A DNA stretch of 5,338 nt, taken from positions 1 through 5,338 of the forward strand of contig JAGUYV010000424.1 in NCBI GenBank assembly GCA_020061125.1. Direction: 5' to 3'. Below are positions 1 to 5,338 of the stretch, one piece after another (the stretch's first letter is position 1; each line of letters opens with the position of its first letter). The translations under genes and the position numbers were made by a program. The notes beneath the pieces were generated by a model. It made no database searches and was not told where the DNA came from. It saw nothing but the letters and a program-made list of their open reading frames with translations. This stretch comes from a bacterium. GTDB lineage: Bacteria; UBP15; UBA6099; DSWB01.

Positions 1-171
1 CTGCGCGCGGTTGTGGGCCATCTCGAAGCCGCGCTACAATATGACAAGAGCGATTGCGACACATATAAAATCCTGGTGAGGGCGCAGGCCGGACTCGGCA
101 ACCCGGCCGCGGCCCGCAAATACGCGGACTCACACGCGGAATGCATGCGCGCACAGTATGATATTCGTTAA
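1..171 (+). CDS. C-terminal end of a TPR-like protein (partial, 5' end outside the window)
   Basis: Frame 1 is open from the first base to the TAA at 169-171 and gives 56 residues. The segment AALQYDKSDCDTYKILVRAQ followed by AGLGNPAAARKYADSHAE has the spacing of a tetratricopeptide-type helical pair: small residues at the helix-packing positions, a Leu-Gly-Asn turn, then an Ala-rich second helix. TPR domains are protein-protein interaction scaffolds, and they also end many larger bacterial proteins, including some glycosyltransferases and membrane proteins, so the role of the whole protein cannot be read from this piece. The last 14 bases overlap the start of the radical SAM gene, which suggests a shared mRNA and translational coupling. 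Confidence that this is coding is good because of the fit with the downstream overlap; confidence in the TPR label is moderate because only about one repeat is visible. Confidence 0.7.
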   Translation: MRAVVGHLEAALQYDKSDCDTYKILVRAQAGLGNPAAARKYADSHAECMRAQYDIR

Positions 172-1534
172 TCCGGACTGCTATCAGGGATTCCGATTCC
201 CGTCTCTGGGCATGTTGAGCATTGCCGCGAGCCTGCGCGCCAATGGCCTGCCCGCGCACTATGTGGACTGCAATTTCGAGCCGGACTGGAAGCAGCGTCT
301 GGCCGCGCTCGTGCGCGAGGATTCCCTGATCGGCATCACCGCCAACATCCTGTCCATCAAGCCCGCGCTGGAGCTGTCGCGCCACATCCGCGCCGCGCAC
401 CCCGATGCGCGCATCGTCATGGGCGGCCCGTATCCCACCGTGGAATACAAAAAGCTCATTCCCGAAGCCGCGGACATCGTGGTTCTGGGCGAAGGCGAGG
501 ACATCACCGCGCGCCTGGCCCGCGGCGATGCGCTCGAACAGATCCCCTCCATCGCCTTTCGCGCCAACGGCGGCGCGGCCGCCAACCCCAGAACCGGACT
601 CATCATGGATCTGGACGCCCTGCCGTTCCCGGCGTGGGATCTCGGCACCATCCCGCGCTACCGCCTTCCCCACACACGCAAAAACCCGGTGCTGCCGGTG
701 ATGACCTCCCGCGGCTGCCCCTTCAACTGTATTTTCTGCGGCTCGGACATCATCAACGGAAACCGCATCCGCTACCGCAGCGTGGACAGCGTGCTGGCCG
801 AGATAGACCGCATGGTCAACAGCTACGGCGTGCGCGAAATCCAGTTCTGGGACGACAACTTCACGCTTAACAAAAACCGGGCCATGGAACTGTGCGAGGG
901 CATTATCCGCGCCGGGCACAAGGGCCTGTGCCTGTCCATCCCCAGCGGCATCAAGCCCGACCACGGCGACGACGAACTGTTCCGGACCATGGCCCGCGCC
1001 GGGTTCTACTTCGTGTGCATCGCCGTGGAAAGCGGCTCCCAGGAAGTCATGAGCCAGCTCGGCAAAAAAGTGGATGTCAGCAAAGTGCGCGAAACCATCC
1101 GGTCCGTGCGCCACGCCGGCATCCTGACCAACGGATTCTTCATGATCGGCCTGCCGTTCGACACGCGCGAAACCATGGAGCAGACCATCGCCTTCGCGCG
1201 ATCCCTGCCCCTGCACCAGGCCCTGTTCTTCATCACCATCCCGTTCCCGGGCACGGACCTGCACCGTCTCGTATCCGAAAAGGGCCGGTTCCTTTACAGC
1301 GACGAGCAGCAGCTTTACGAAGACGGATATTTCATGGGCCGCGCCTCGTACGAGATGCCGGGCCGGTTCGACGCCGCGCTCGTCGAGGCCATGTACAAAA
1401 AAGCCTACCGCTCGTTTTTCCTCCAGCCCGGCCGCCTCGCGGCCCTGGCCCTCAAACGCATTCGCAGCCCAAAAGACATTTACTACCTCCTGATCAAGGG
1501 CCTCAAGGTCCTGTTCAAGGGACGGCAGTTTTAA
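158..1534 (+). CDS. B12-binding-domain radical SAM protein (BchE-like superfamily, substrate unknown)
   Basis: The protein has 458 residues, a usual length for cobalamin-binding radical SAM enzymes. Residues 1-130 form the N-terminal Rossmann-like B12-binding region: it opens with IFVNPDCYQG and PSLGMLSIAASLRANG, then has MGGPYPTV (88-95) and VVLGEGE (108-114), all typical of the family. No DxHxxG motif is seen, as in many members, so base-off cobalamin binding is the expectation. The radical SAM core spans about 178-390. It carries the [4Fe-4S] cluster motif C187-x3-C191-x2-C194, FWDDNF (230-235), ESGSQ (291-295), GLPFDTRETM from 331 and PFPGT (362-366). The tail to 458 is Lys/Arg-rich. Such enzymes use S-adenosylmethionine and often cobalamin for methylations, cyclisations or rearrangements; the substrate here is unknown. 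The ATG at 158 is favoured because the family N-terminus begins right there, although no strong Shine-Dalgarno precedes it. Translation is probably coupled to the upstream gene. A hydrolase follows after 17 bases. Confidence 0.93.
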   Translation: MIFVNPDCYQGFRFPSLGMLSIAASLRANGLPAHYVDCNFEPDWKQRLAALVREDSLIGITANILSIKPALELSRHIRAAHPDARIVMGGPYPTVEYKKLIPEAADIVVLGEGEDITARLARGDALEQIPSIAFRANGGAAANPRTGLIMDLDALPFPAWDLGTIPRYRLPHTRKNPVLPVMTSRGCPFNCIFCGSDIINGNRIRYRSVDSVLAEIDRMVNSYGVREIQFWDDNFTLNKNRAMELCEGIIRAGHKGLCLSIPSGIKPDHGDDELFRTMARAGFYFVCIAVESGSQEVMSQLGKKVDVSKVRETIRSVRHAGILTNGFFMIGLPFDTRETMEQTIAFARSLPLHQALFFITIPFPGTDLHRLVSEKGRFLYSDEQQLYEDGYFMGRASYEMPGRFDAALVEAMYKKAYRSFFLQPGRLAALALKRIRSPKDIYYLLIKGLKVLFKGRQF

Positions 1535-1538
1535 TCAC

Positions 1539-1545
1539 GGAGGGG
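1539..1545 (+). promoter_or_regulatory. Strong Shine-Dalgarno site of the alpha/beta hydrolase gene
   Basis: GGAGGGG lies six bases before the ATG at 1552. This site fixes the start of the hydrolase, because the same reading frame stays open far upstream (to about 892) through the radical SAM gene and could mislead start calling. Confidence 0.85.
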
Positions 1546-1551
1546 ACGCCC

Positions 1552-2502
1552 ATGAAACGCGCGATCAAAATTATTGCCGCTCTGGTTTTTCTGCTTGCCG
1601 TGTTTGTGCTCGTGTTCCCATTTTTCCGCCGCGACCTGGAGAACATGAACGGGAAGATGGCCGCCGGAGACGATGCGCAGTTTGTGCAGATGCCGGACAA
1701 AACCTGGATGCACTATGTCGAGCGCGGAAGCGGGGATGAGACCCTCATTCTGATCCACGGGTTCTGTTCGTCAACCTACACATGGAAAGACGCGATTGGC
1801 CCGCTGTCTGAAAAATACCGCGTGTACGCCATTGATCTGCCGGGTTTCGGATTCAGCGACAAGCCCGCGGATTTTTCCTACGATTACGAGAACTTCGCGC
1901 ACGCGGTGCGGCGGTTCATGGACGCCAAAGGCATCAAGCGGGCTTCGTTCGCGGGCAACTCCATGGGCGGCGGCGTGACCGTGAAATTCGCGGCCCTGTA
2001 CCCGCAGCGCGTGGACCGGGTGATCCTGGTGGACAGCGCCGGGTATCCGCATCACGGCAGGGGCGCCGCGCCCCTCAAGCTCCTCGGCATGCCCGTGCTG
2101 GGCCGGTTCCTGTTCAGCCTCAACGCGCCCGCGCCCATGAAGATCATCCTCCAGCGCACCAGCTTCCACGACGACTCCAAAGTCACGGACGAACGCGCCG
2201 AGGCTTACTTCCAGCCGTTCCGTGTGCATGGCGCATCCCGCGCGGCGCAGAACGCCATCAAGAGCATCGGCGGCGCGTCCCTGCGGGACGATGTGACGAA
2301 AATCACGGCCCCCGCTCTCATCGTCTGGGGCGAAAACGACGAACTGATACCCCCGGAATCCGCAAAGCAGTTCCATAAGGATCTCAAAGGTTCCAAACTG
2401 GTGACGATTCCCTCTTGCGGGCATCTCCCCGAGGAGGAAAAGCCGCAGGAGTTTGTTTCCGCGGTCCTGGATTTCATGGGCGACGCGCCCGCGGGCAGGT
2501 GA
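1552..2502 (+). CDS. Membrane-anchored alpha/beta-fold hydrolase
   Basis: The product has 316 residues. The N-terminus is basic (K2, R3, K6), followed by a hydrophobic segment at about 7-25, then R26-R27. No clear signal peptidase site follows, so a signal anchor with the catalytic domain outside the cytoplasm is likely; this topology is inferred. The rest is a canonical alpha/beta hydrolase: oxyanion-region H69-G70 in LILIHGF, the strand and loop VYAIDLPGFGFSDKP, nucleophile S137 in GNSMGG, acid D263 in LIVWGENDE, and base H291 in PSCGHLPEEEKP. The triad is complete. The motifs are those of the broad epoxide hydrolase, haloalkane dehalogenase and esterase group. The Ser nucleophile argues against dehalogenase or epoxide hydrolase chemistry, which uses Asp, and favours esterase, lipase or C-C hydrolase activity. 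The cap region (about 165-235) gives no substrate clue. It follows the radical SAM gene by 17 bases and is very probably cotranscribed with it. Confidence 0.93.
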   Translation: MKRAIKIIAALVFLLAVFVLVFPFFRRDLENMNGKMAAGDDAQFVQMPDKTWMHYVERGSGDETLILIHGFCSSTYTWKDAIGPLSEKYRVYAIDLPGFGFSDKPADFSYDYENFAHAVRRFMDAKGIKRASFAGNSMGGGVTVKFAALYPQRVDRVILVDSAGYPHHGRGAAPLKLLGMPVLGRFLFSLNAPAPMKIILQRTSFHDDSKVTDERAEAYFQPFRVHGASRAAQNAIKSIGGASLRDDVTKITAPALIVWGENDELIPPESAKQFHKDLKGSKLVTIPSCGHLPEEEKPQEFVSAVLDFMGDAPAGR

Positions 2503-2514
2503 CGCCGCCTTTTT
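2479..2514 (+). terminator. Possible weak intrinsic terminator at the end of the hydrolase gene
   Basis: GGCGACGC (2479-2486) can pair with GTGACGCC (2499-2506), with one A/A mismatch and one G-U pair. The 12-base loop is itself GC-rich and contains the palindrome GCCCGCGGGC. A run of five T (2510-2514) follows after three bases. The stem overlaps the TGA stop. The imperfect stem and short T tract make this tentative. If real, it would separate the upstream operon from the VIT/vWA gene. The rest of the gap to 2634 shows no convincing promoter to my eye. Confidence 0.3.
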
Positions 2515-2634
2515 CGCCACACGGCGGAACATTCGGCGCGCCCGCCTGTCTGAACCAGCATAGCCCCGGAACATGCGGATGCCACAGTGTAAGATTCCGC
2601 GGACCGGCGCAATCATCTCACAGGATTCGCCCGA

Positions 2635-2640
2635 AAGGAG
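2635..2640 (+). promoter_or_regulatory. Shine-Dalgarno site that fixes the start of the VIT/vWA gene
   Basis: AAGGAG lies 10 bases upstream of the ATG at 2651. An in-frame ATG at 2573 would add 26 residues with no hydrophobic character in front of a textbook signal peptide, and it has no comparable ribosome site. The start at 2651 is therefore preferred. Confidence 0.75.
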
Positions 2641-2650
2641 AGCAGCAATT

Positions 2651-4867
2651 ATGAAAAGACCGTTGCTGACTGGAATGCTGATTTTCATGGCGCTGGCGTT
2701 CGCCGCAAGCATGGCGCGCGCTGACGGCATCCTGGTGCCAGGCCACTGGCCCCCGCCCCACGATGTGATCGTCGAACCCCTGCCCGCTTTCGCCATCAAG
2801 TACCACCATGTGAAAGTGGACATCGAGGGCCAGCTCGCCAAAACGCACATTGACCAGGTGTTCATCAACCAGGTGAACCGCGAGATCGAGGGCACCTACC
2901 TGTTCCCCATCCCCGAGGGCGCGGCCATCAAGGATTTCAAGATGTGGATGAACAACGAGCCGATCCCCGGAAAAGTGCTGGACAAGGACGAGGCGCGCCG
3001 CATCTACGAGGCCATCGTGCGCCAGCGCAAGGACCCCGGCCTGCTCGAATATGTGGACCGCGGCCTGTTCCGCGCCAGCGTGTTCCCCATCCCGGCCAAC
3101 GGCGAGCAGCGCATCGAAATCGAATACACCGAGATGTTGACGAAAAACAACAACACCGTGCCCTACACCTACCCGCTCAACACCGAGCGCTTTTCCTCAA
3201 AGCCCATCAACGATGTCACCATCTCCGTGAACATCCATTCCAAAATCCCCATCAAAAATGTGTACTCGCCCACGCACACCGTGAGCGTGCGCCGGCCGGA
3301 CAACAACACCGCGGCCATTTCCTACGAGGAAGCGAACACCCGGCCCAACATTGATTTTTCGATCTACTACAGCCTTAGCGAAGACGACATCGGCTTGAGC
3401 CTTCTGACCTGGAAGCCCAAAGGCGAGGACGGGTACTTCATGTTCCTGGCCGCGCCCCCGGCCGAAGTGCAGGAAAAGGAAGTGGCGGCCAAGGATGTGG
3501 TGTTCGTGTTCGACCGCACCGGCTCCATGAGCGGCGATAAAATCGAGCAGGCGCGCGAGGCCCTCAAGTTCTCCCTGCGCAACCTCAACGCCAAAGACCG
3601 CTTCAATGTGGTCACATTCAATGAAACCCCGGAACCGCTGTTCGACAAGATGCAGCCCGCCACCAAAGCCAACATAGACAAGGCCCTGGAAATGGCCGGC
3701 GCGCTCACGGCCGTGGGCGGCACCAACATTGACGAGGCGCTCACCAAATCCGCGCCCATGCTCACCGACAAGTCGCGCCCGTCATTCATTCTGTTCCTCA
3801 CCGACGGACTGCCCACCGTGGGCGTGACCGATGTGGACCAGATCCTCGCGGATGTGCAGAAAGCCATGCCCAAGTTCGCACGCGTGTTCGTGTTCGGCGT
3901 GGGCTACGATGTCAACACTTTCCTGCTGGACAAGATGGCGGGCAACCACAACGGCGTGCCCGAATATGTGCGGCCCGGCGAAGACCTCGAGGTCAAGGTC
4001 TCGGCCCTGTACCGCAAGATCAGCTATCCCATCCTTGCGAACCTCGAAATAGACTGGGGCGCCATGCGGCCCTACGACATCTTCCCGGGCAAGCTGCCCG
4101 ACCTGTTCAAGGGATCGCAGATCATCCTGGCCGGCCGGTTCAAGGGCAGCGGCACGGCCAAAGTCAAGCTCACCGGAGAAGCCCAGGGCAAAAAGGAATC
4201 CTTCACGCTGACCCAGAACCTGTCGGACACCATGCCGCTGAACGACTTCATTCCCACCCTGTGGGCGCAGCGCAAGATCAACTTCCTGCTCGCCGAAATC
4301 CGCCTCAAGGGGCACAACAAGGAACTGGTGGACGAAGTCATCCGCTTGAGCAAACAGTTCGGCATCATCACGGAATACACCTCGTTCCTGGTGGAAGAGC
4401 CGGGCATGGTGTCGTCCGAGGAGTTTGAGGAACGCGCATTAAGTTCGTTCGACCGCGCGGCAGCGCCCAAGATGAAGCGAGAGAGCGGCGGCTCGGCCGT
4501 GAACCAGAGCGTGAACCTTGCGGCCGGACAGTCGGCCACCACGGCCAACATCGGCGTGCAGGGCTACTACGACGAGGACGGCAGCATGGTGAGCATCAGC
4601 CAGGTGCAACAGGCCGGAGACCGCGTGTTCTTCCAGCAGGGCCGCGTGTGGGTTGAAAATACCTACAACGATAAAATGGAAGTGCTCAAGGTCAAGGCCT
4701 TCAGCGAAGCGCAGTTCCAATTGCTGGCCAGAGACCCGTCGCTCGGCAAGTACATGTCTGTGGGCGAGGAAGTCATCATCATGGTCAATGGCCAGGCCGT
4801 GCAGATCGGCGCCGAGGGCCAGGACACCTTGAGCGACAAGGATCTCAAGAAGCTGTTCGGCTCGTAA
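2651..4867 (+). CDS. Exported VIT domain and von Willebrand factor A domain protein
   Basis: The product has 738 residues. A Sec signal peptide (1-24) shows K2-R3, a hydrophobic core and a likely cleavage after ARA24. The VIT (vault/inter-alpha-trypsin) domain spans about 45-162, with EGTYLFPIPEGAAI and RQRKDPGLLEYVDRGLFRAS followed by a second FPIP. The vWA domain spans about 283-465. Its metal-ion-dependent adhesion site is complete: D288-R-T290-G-S292-M, T358 in GGTN, and D385 in FLTDG, with Thr instead of the first Ser. A family-typical segment from LW (537-538) through ELVDEV to EYTSFLVEE (575-583) follows. Then come a low-complexity Gly/Ser/Gln/Ala linker (about 601-655) and a C-terminal domain (656-738) with VFFQQGRVWVENTY near W667. 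There is no C-terminal membrane helix or sorting motif, so it is probably periplasmic or secreted. VIT/vWA proteins are thought to bind proteins in a metal-dependent way; the partner here is unknown. It is followed by two terminators and appears monocistronic. Confidence 0.93.
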   Translation: MKRPLLTGMLIFMALAFAASMARADGILVPGHWPPPHDVIVEPLPAFAIKYHHVKVDIEGQLAKTHIDQVFINQVNREIEGTYLFPIPEGAAIKDFKMWMNNEPIPGKVLDKDEARRIYEAIVRQRKDPGLLEYVDRGLFRASVFPIPANGEQRIEIEYTEMLTKNNNTVPYTYPLNTERFSSKPINDVTISVNIHSKIPIKNVYSPTHTVSVRRPDNNTAAISYEEANTRPNIDFSIYYSLSEDDIGLSLLTWKPKGEDGYFMFLAAPPAEVQEKEVAAKDVVFVFDRTGSMSGDKIEQAREALKFSLRNLNAKDRFNVVTFNETPEPLFDKMQPATKANIDKALEMAGALTAVGGTNIDEALTKSAPMLTDKSRPSFILFLTDGLPTVGVTDVDQILADVQKAMPKFARVFVFGVGYDVNTFLLDKMAGNHNGVPEYVRPGEDLEVKVSALYRKISYPILANLEIDWGAMRPYDIFPGKLPDLFKGSQIILAGRFKGSGTAKVKLTGEAQGKKESFTLTQNLSDTMPLNDFIPTLWAQRKINFLLAEIRLKGHNKELVDEVIRLSKQFGIITEYTSFLVEEPGMVSSEEFEERALSSFDRAAAPKMKRESGGSAVNQSVNLAAGQSATTANIGVQGYYDEDGSMVSISQVQQAGDRVFFQQGRVWVENTYNDKMEVLKVKAFSEAQFQLLARDPSLGKYMSVGEEVIIMVNGQAVQIGAEGQDTLSDKDLKKLFGS

Positions 4868-4903
4868 TTCCGCGCGCCGGCAGACGACAGACGACGCGAC
4901 ATC

Positions 4904-4950
4904 AAAACGCCGGCCTGCGGCACAGCGGGCCGGCGTTTTCTTTCTCTGTT
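4904..4950 (+). terminator. Strong intrinsic terminator of the VIT/vWA gene
   Basis: A perfect 12-base inverted repeat, AAAACGCCGGCC (4904-4915) with GGCCGGCGTTTT (4928-4939), can be extended inward by U-G, G-C and C-G pairs to leave a six-base loop (4919-4924). The right arm runs into the pyrimidine-rich tract TTTTCTTTCTCTGTT (4936-4950). It starts 36 bases after the stop codon at 4865-4867. The A run on the left arm is only four bases long, so a reverse-direction role is weak. Confidence 0.88.
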
Positions 4951-4959
4951 AAGAATCTG

Positions 4960-4984
4960 CCGCGCTGCGTGGCGCGGGTTTTTT
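4960..4984 (+). terminator. Second, tandem intrinsic terminator
   Basis: CCGCGC (4960-4965) pairs with GCGCGG (4972-4977) around a six-base loop. One G follows, then six T (4979-4984). It lies about ten bases after the tract of the first terminator. It probably catches read-through before the next promoter. Confidence 0.7.
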
Positions 4985-4985
4985 G

Positions 4986-5015
4986 TTGCCGCGGGCGAGG
5001 CGCGCAGGATATACT
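4986..5015 (+). promoter_or_regulatory. Sigma70-like promoter for the downstream gene
   Basis: TTGCCG (4986-4991, four of six matches to TTGACA) and TATACT (5010-5015, five of six matches to TATAAT) are separated by 18 bases. The -35 begins two bases after the T run of the second terminator. A start about seven bases after the -10 falls at or next to base 5022, the A of the ATG of the next gene, so the transcript could be leaderless. AGGA at 5006-5009 is a possible ribosome site but overlaps the promoter and sits 12 bases from the ATG. Confidence 0.5.
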
Positions 5016-5021
5016 CAAAAC

Positions 5022-5338
5022 ATGAACCGTGAGGCCGGAACACAGTGGGCCGGATACACCGTGGCCGAGTTCGAGCGCATGATGGCGCAGGAGGATTTCG
5101 TGATGCTGTCCGAATGGGACGGCGCGCGCGGTCGCATGCGCATGCTGTGCGAGCTGGATCCGAACGCGTGGTTCCAGTCCGGCTGTCTGATCTGGGATGT
5201 GCAGGAGCGGCTGGAAAACACGCCGGAGATGCCGTTTGGCGCATACCGGCTCGAGATGCGCGCGGGGCGCGGCGCGCTGCCAACGCTCAAGAACGCGCTG
5301 CCCACGCACATGGCCGGCGCCGTGGAGCCGGACAGCGC
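5022..5338 (+). CDS. Unrecognised protein, N-terminal part (runs off the window end)
   Basis: An ATG at 5022 opens a frame with no stop to the last base, giving 105 residues. It begins MNREAGTQWAGYTVAEFERM and continues with an acidic, Trp- and Met-containing stretch (EWDGARGRMRMLCELDPNAW, then SGCLIWDVQERLENTPEMPF). There is no signal peptide or membrane helix, so a cytoplasmic protein is likely. I do not recognise the family. Support for coding comes from the open frame directly after a terminator pair and a good promoter match, the mixed amino acid composition, and a GAT-GTG codon pair that follows the same rule as in the other genes here. Opposite-strand open frames over this region translate to Arg/Ala/Ser/Pro-rich sequence and look like shadows. 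Met20, Met21 or Met28 are alternative starts. Confidence 0.65.
   Translation, partial: MNREAGTQWAGYTVAEFERMMAQEDFVMLSEWDGARGRMRMLCELDPNAWFQSGCLIWDVQERLENTPEMPFGAYRLEMRAGRGALPTLKNALPTHMAGAVEPDS

Noticed and set aside
892-1551. The hydrolase reading frame is open far upstream inside the radical SAM gene, suggesting a 536-residue protein or fusion.
   Set aside because: The upstream translation is Arg/Pro/His-rich with no domain, while the radical SAM frame carries all expected motifs. The strong Shine-Dalgarno at 1539 and the N-terminal membrane segment fix the start at 1552.
2587-2595. TAAGAT (2590-2595) as a possible -10 for the VIT/vWA gene.
   Set aside because: No -35-like hexamer at suitable spacing and only four of six matches; not enough to call a promoter.
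2573-2650. Alternative upstream ATG start for the VIT/vWA protein.
   Set aside because: It would bury the signal peptide behind 26 polar residues and lacks a comparable ribosome site.
1771-2895. Long open frame of 374 codons on the minus strand.
   Set aside because: It lies antisense to the hydrolase and VIT genes, crosses their intergenic gap, has no recognisable motif and is a typical GC-rich shadow of the + strand genes.
2900-3095. Repeated TTCCCCATCCC string in the VIT region.
   Set aside because: It encodes the FPIP motif, which occurs twice within VIT domains as a family feature, so it is not a DNA repeat of interest.
4882-4895. Tandem duplication AGACGAC x2 after the VIT/vWA gene.
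   Set aside because: Only two seven-base copies; too short to suggest a functional repeat.
4663-5309. Several overlapping minus-strand open frames near the right end.
   Set aside because: They run through both terminator hairpins and into the VIT gene, and their translations are Arg/Ala/Ser/Pro-rich. The + strand frame from 5022 has a better composition and a promoter.

Overview
The window is GC-rich (roughly 60-65% by eye) and reads almost entirely on the + strand. It looks like chromosomal DNA of a Gram-negative-type, probably anaerobic or facultative bacterium. The reasons are an oxygen-sensitive cobalamin-type radical SAM enzyme, a signal-peptide-bearing VIT/von Willebrand A protein of a kind common in deltaproteobacteria-like, planctomycete-like and related lineages, and intrinsic terminators. 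Taxonomy cannot be settled from this sequence. There are no RNA genes, CRISPR arrays, insertion sequences or phage genes.

Layout: (1) Bases 1-171 hold the 3' end of a gene with a TPR-like C-terminus. (2) Bases 158-1534 encode a complete B12-binding-domain radical SAM protein that starts inside the preceding gene (14-base overlap). (3) Bases 1552-2502 encode a membrane-anchored alpha/beta hydrolase with an intact Ser-Asp-His triad, 17 bases downstream with a strong Shine-Dalgarno. These three look like one transcription unit, possibly ended by a weak hairpin at 2479-2514. (4) After a 148-base gap, 2651-4867 encodes an exported 738-aa VIT + vWA protein with a complete MIDAS and a distinct C-terminal domain. 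(5) Two consecutive intrinsic terminators follow (4904-4950 and 4960-4984). (6) A sigma70-like promoter (4986-5015) lies directly after them. Its predicted transcription start falls on the ATG of a new gene, 5022 to the window end, which I do not recognise.

How the genes may work together: the radical SAM enzyme (cytoplasm) and the anchored hydrolase (probably facing the periplasm) may act on the same small molecule or envelope component, but nothing in the window identifies the substrate. The VIT/vWA protein is separately expressed as far as can be seen, and a shared function with the upstream pair is only a possibility.

The most unexpected signal is compositional. The tetranucleotide ACGT does not occur once in 5338 bases, although ACG occurs about 92 times (hand count). 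All 16 Asp/Asn/Tyr/His-Val pairs in the five genes use the T-ending codon before Val, in genes that otherwise prefer C-ending codons. This suggests selection against ACGT, or its mutational loss, in this genome.
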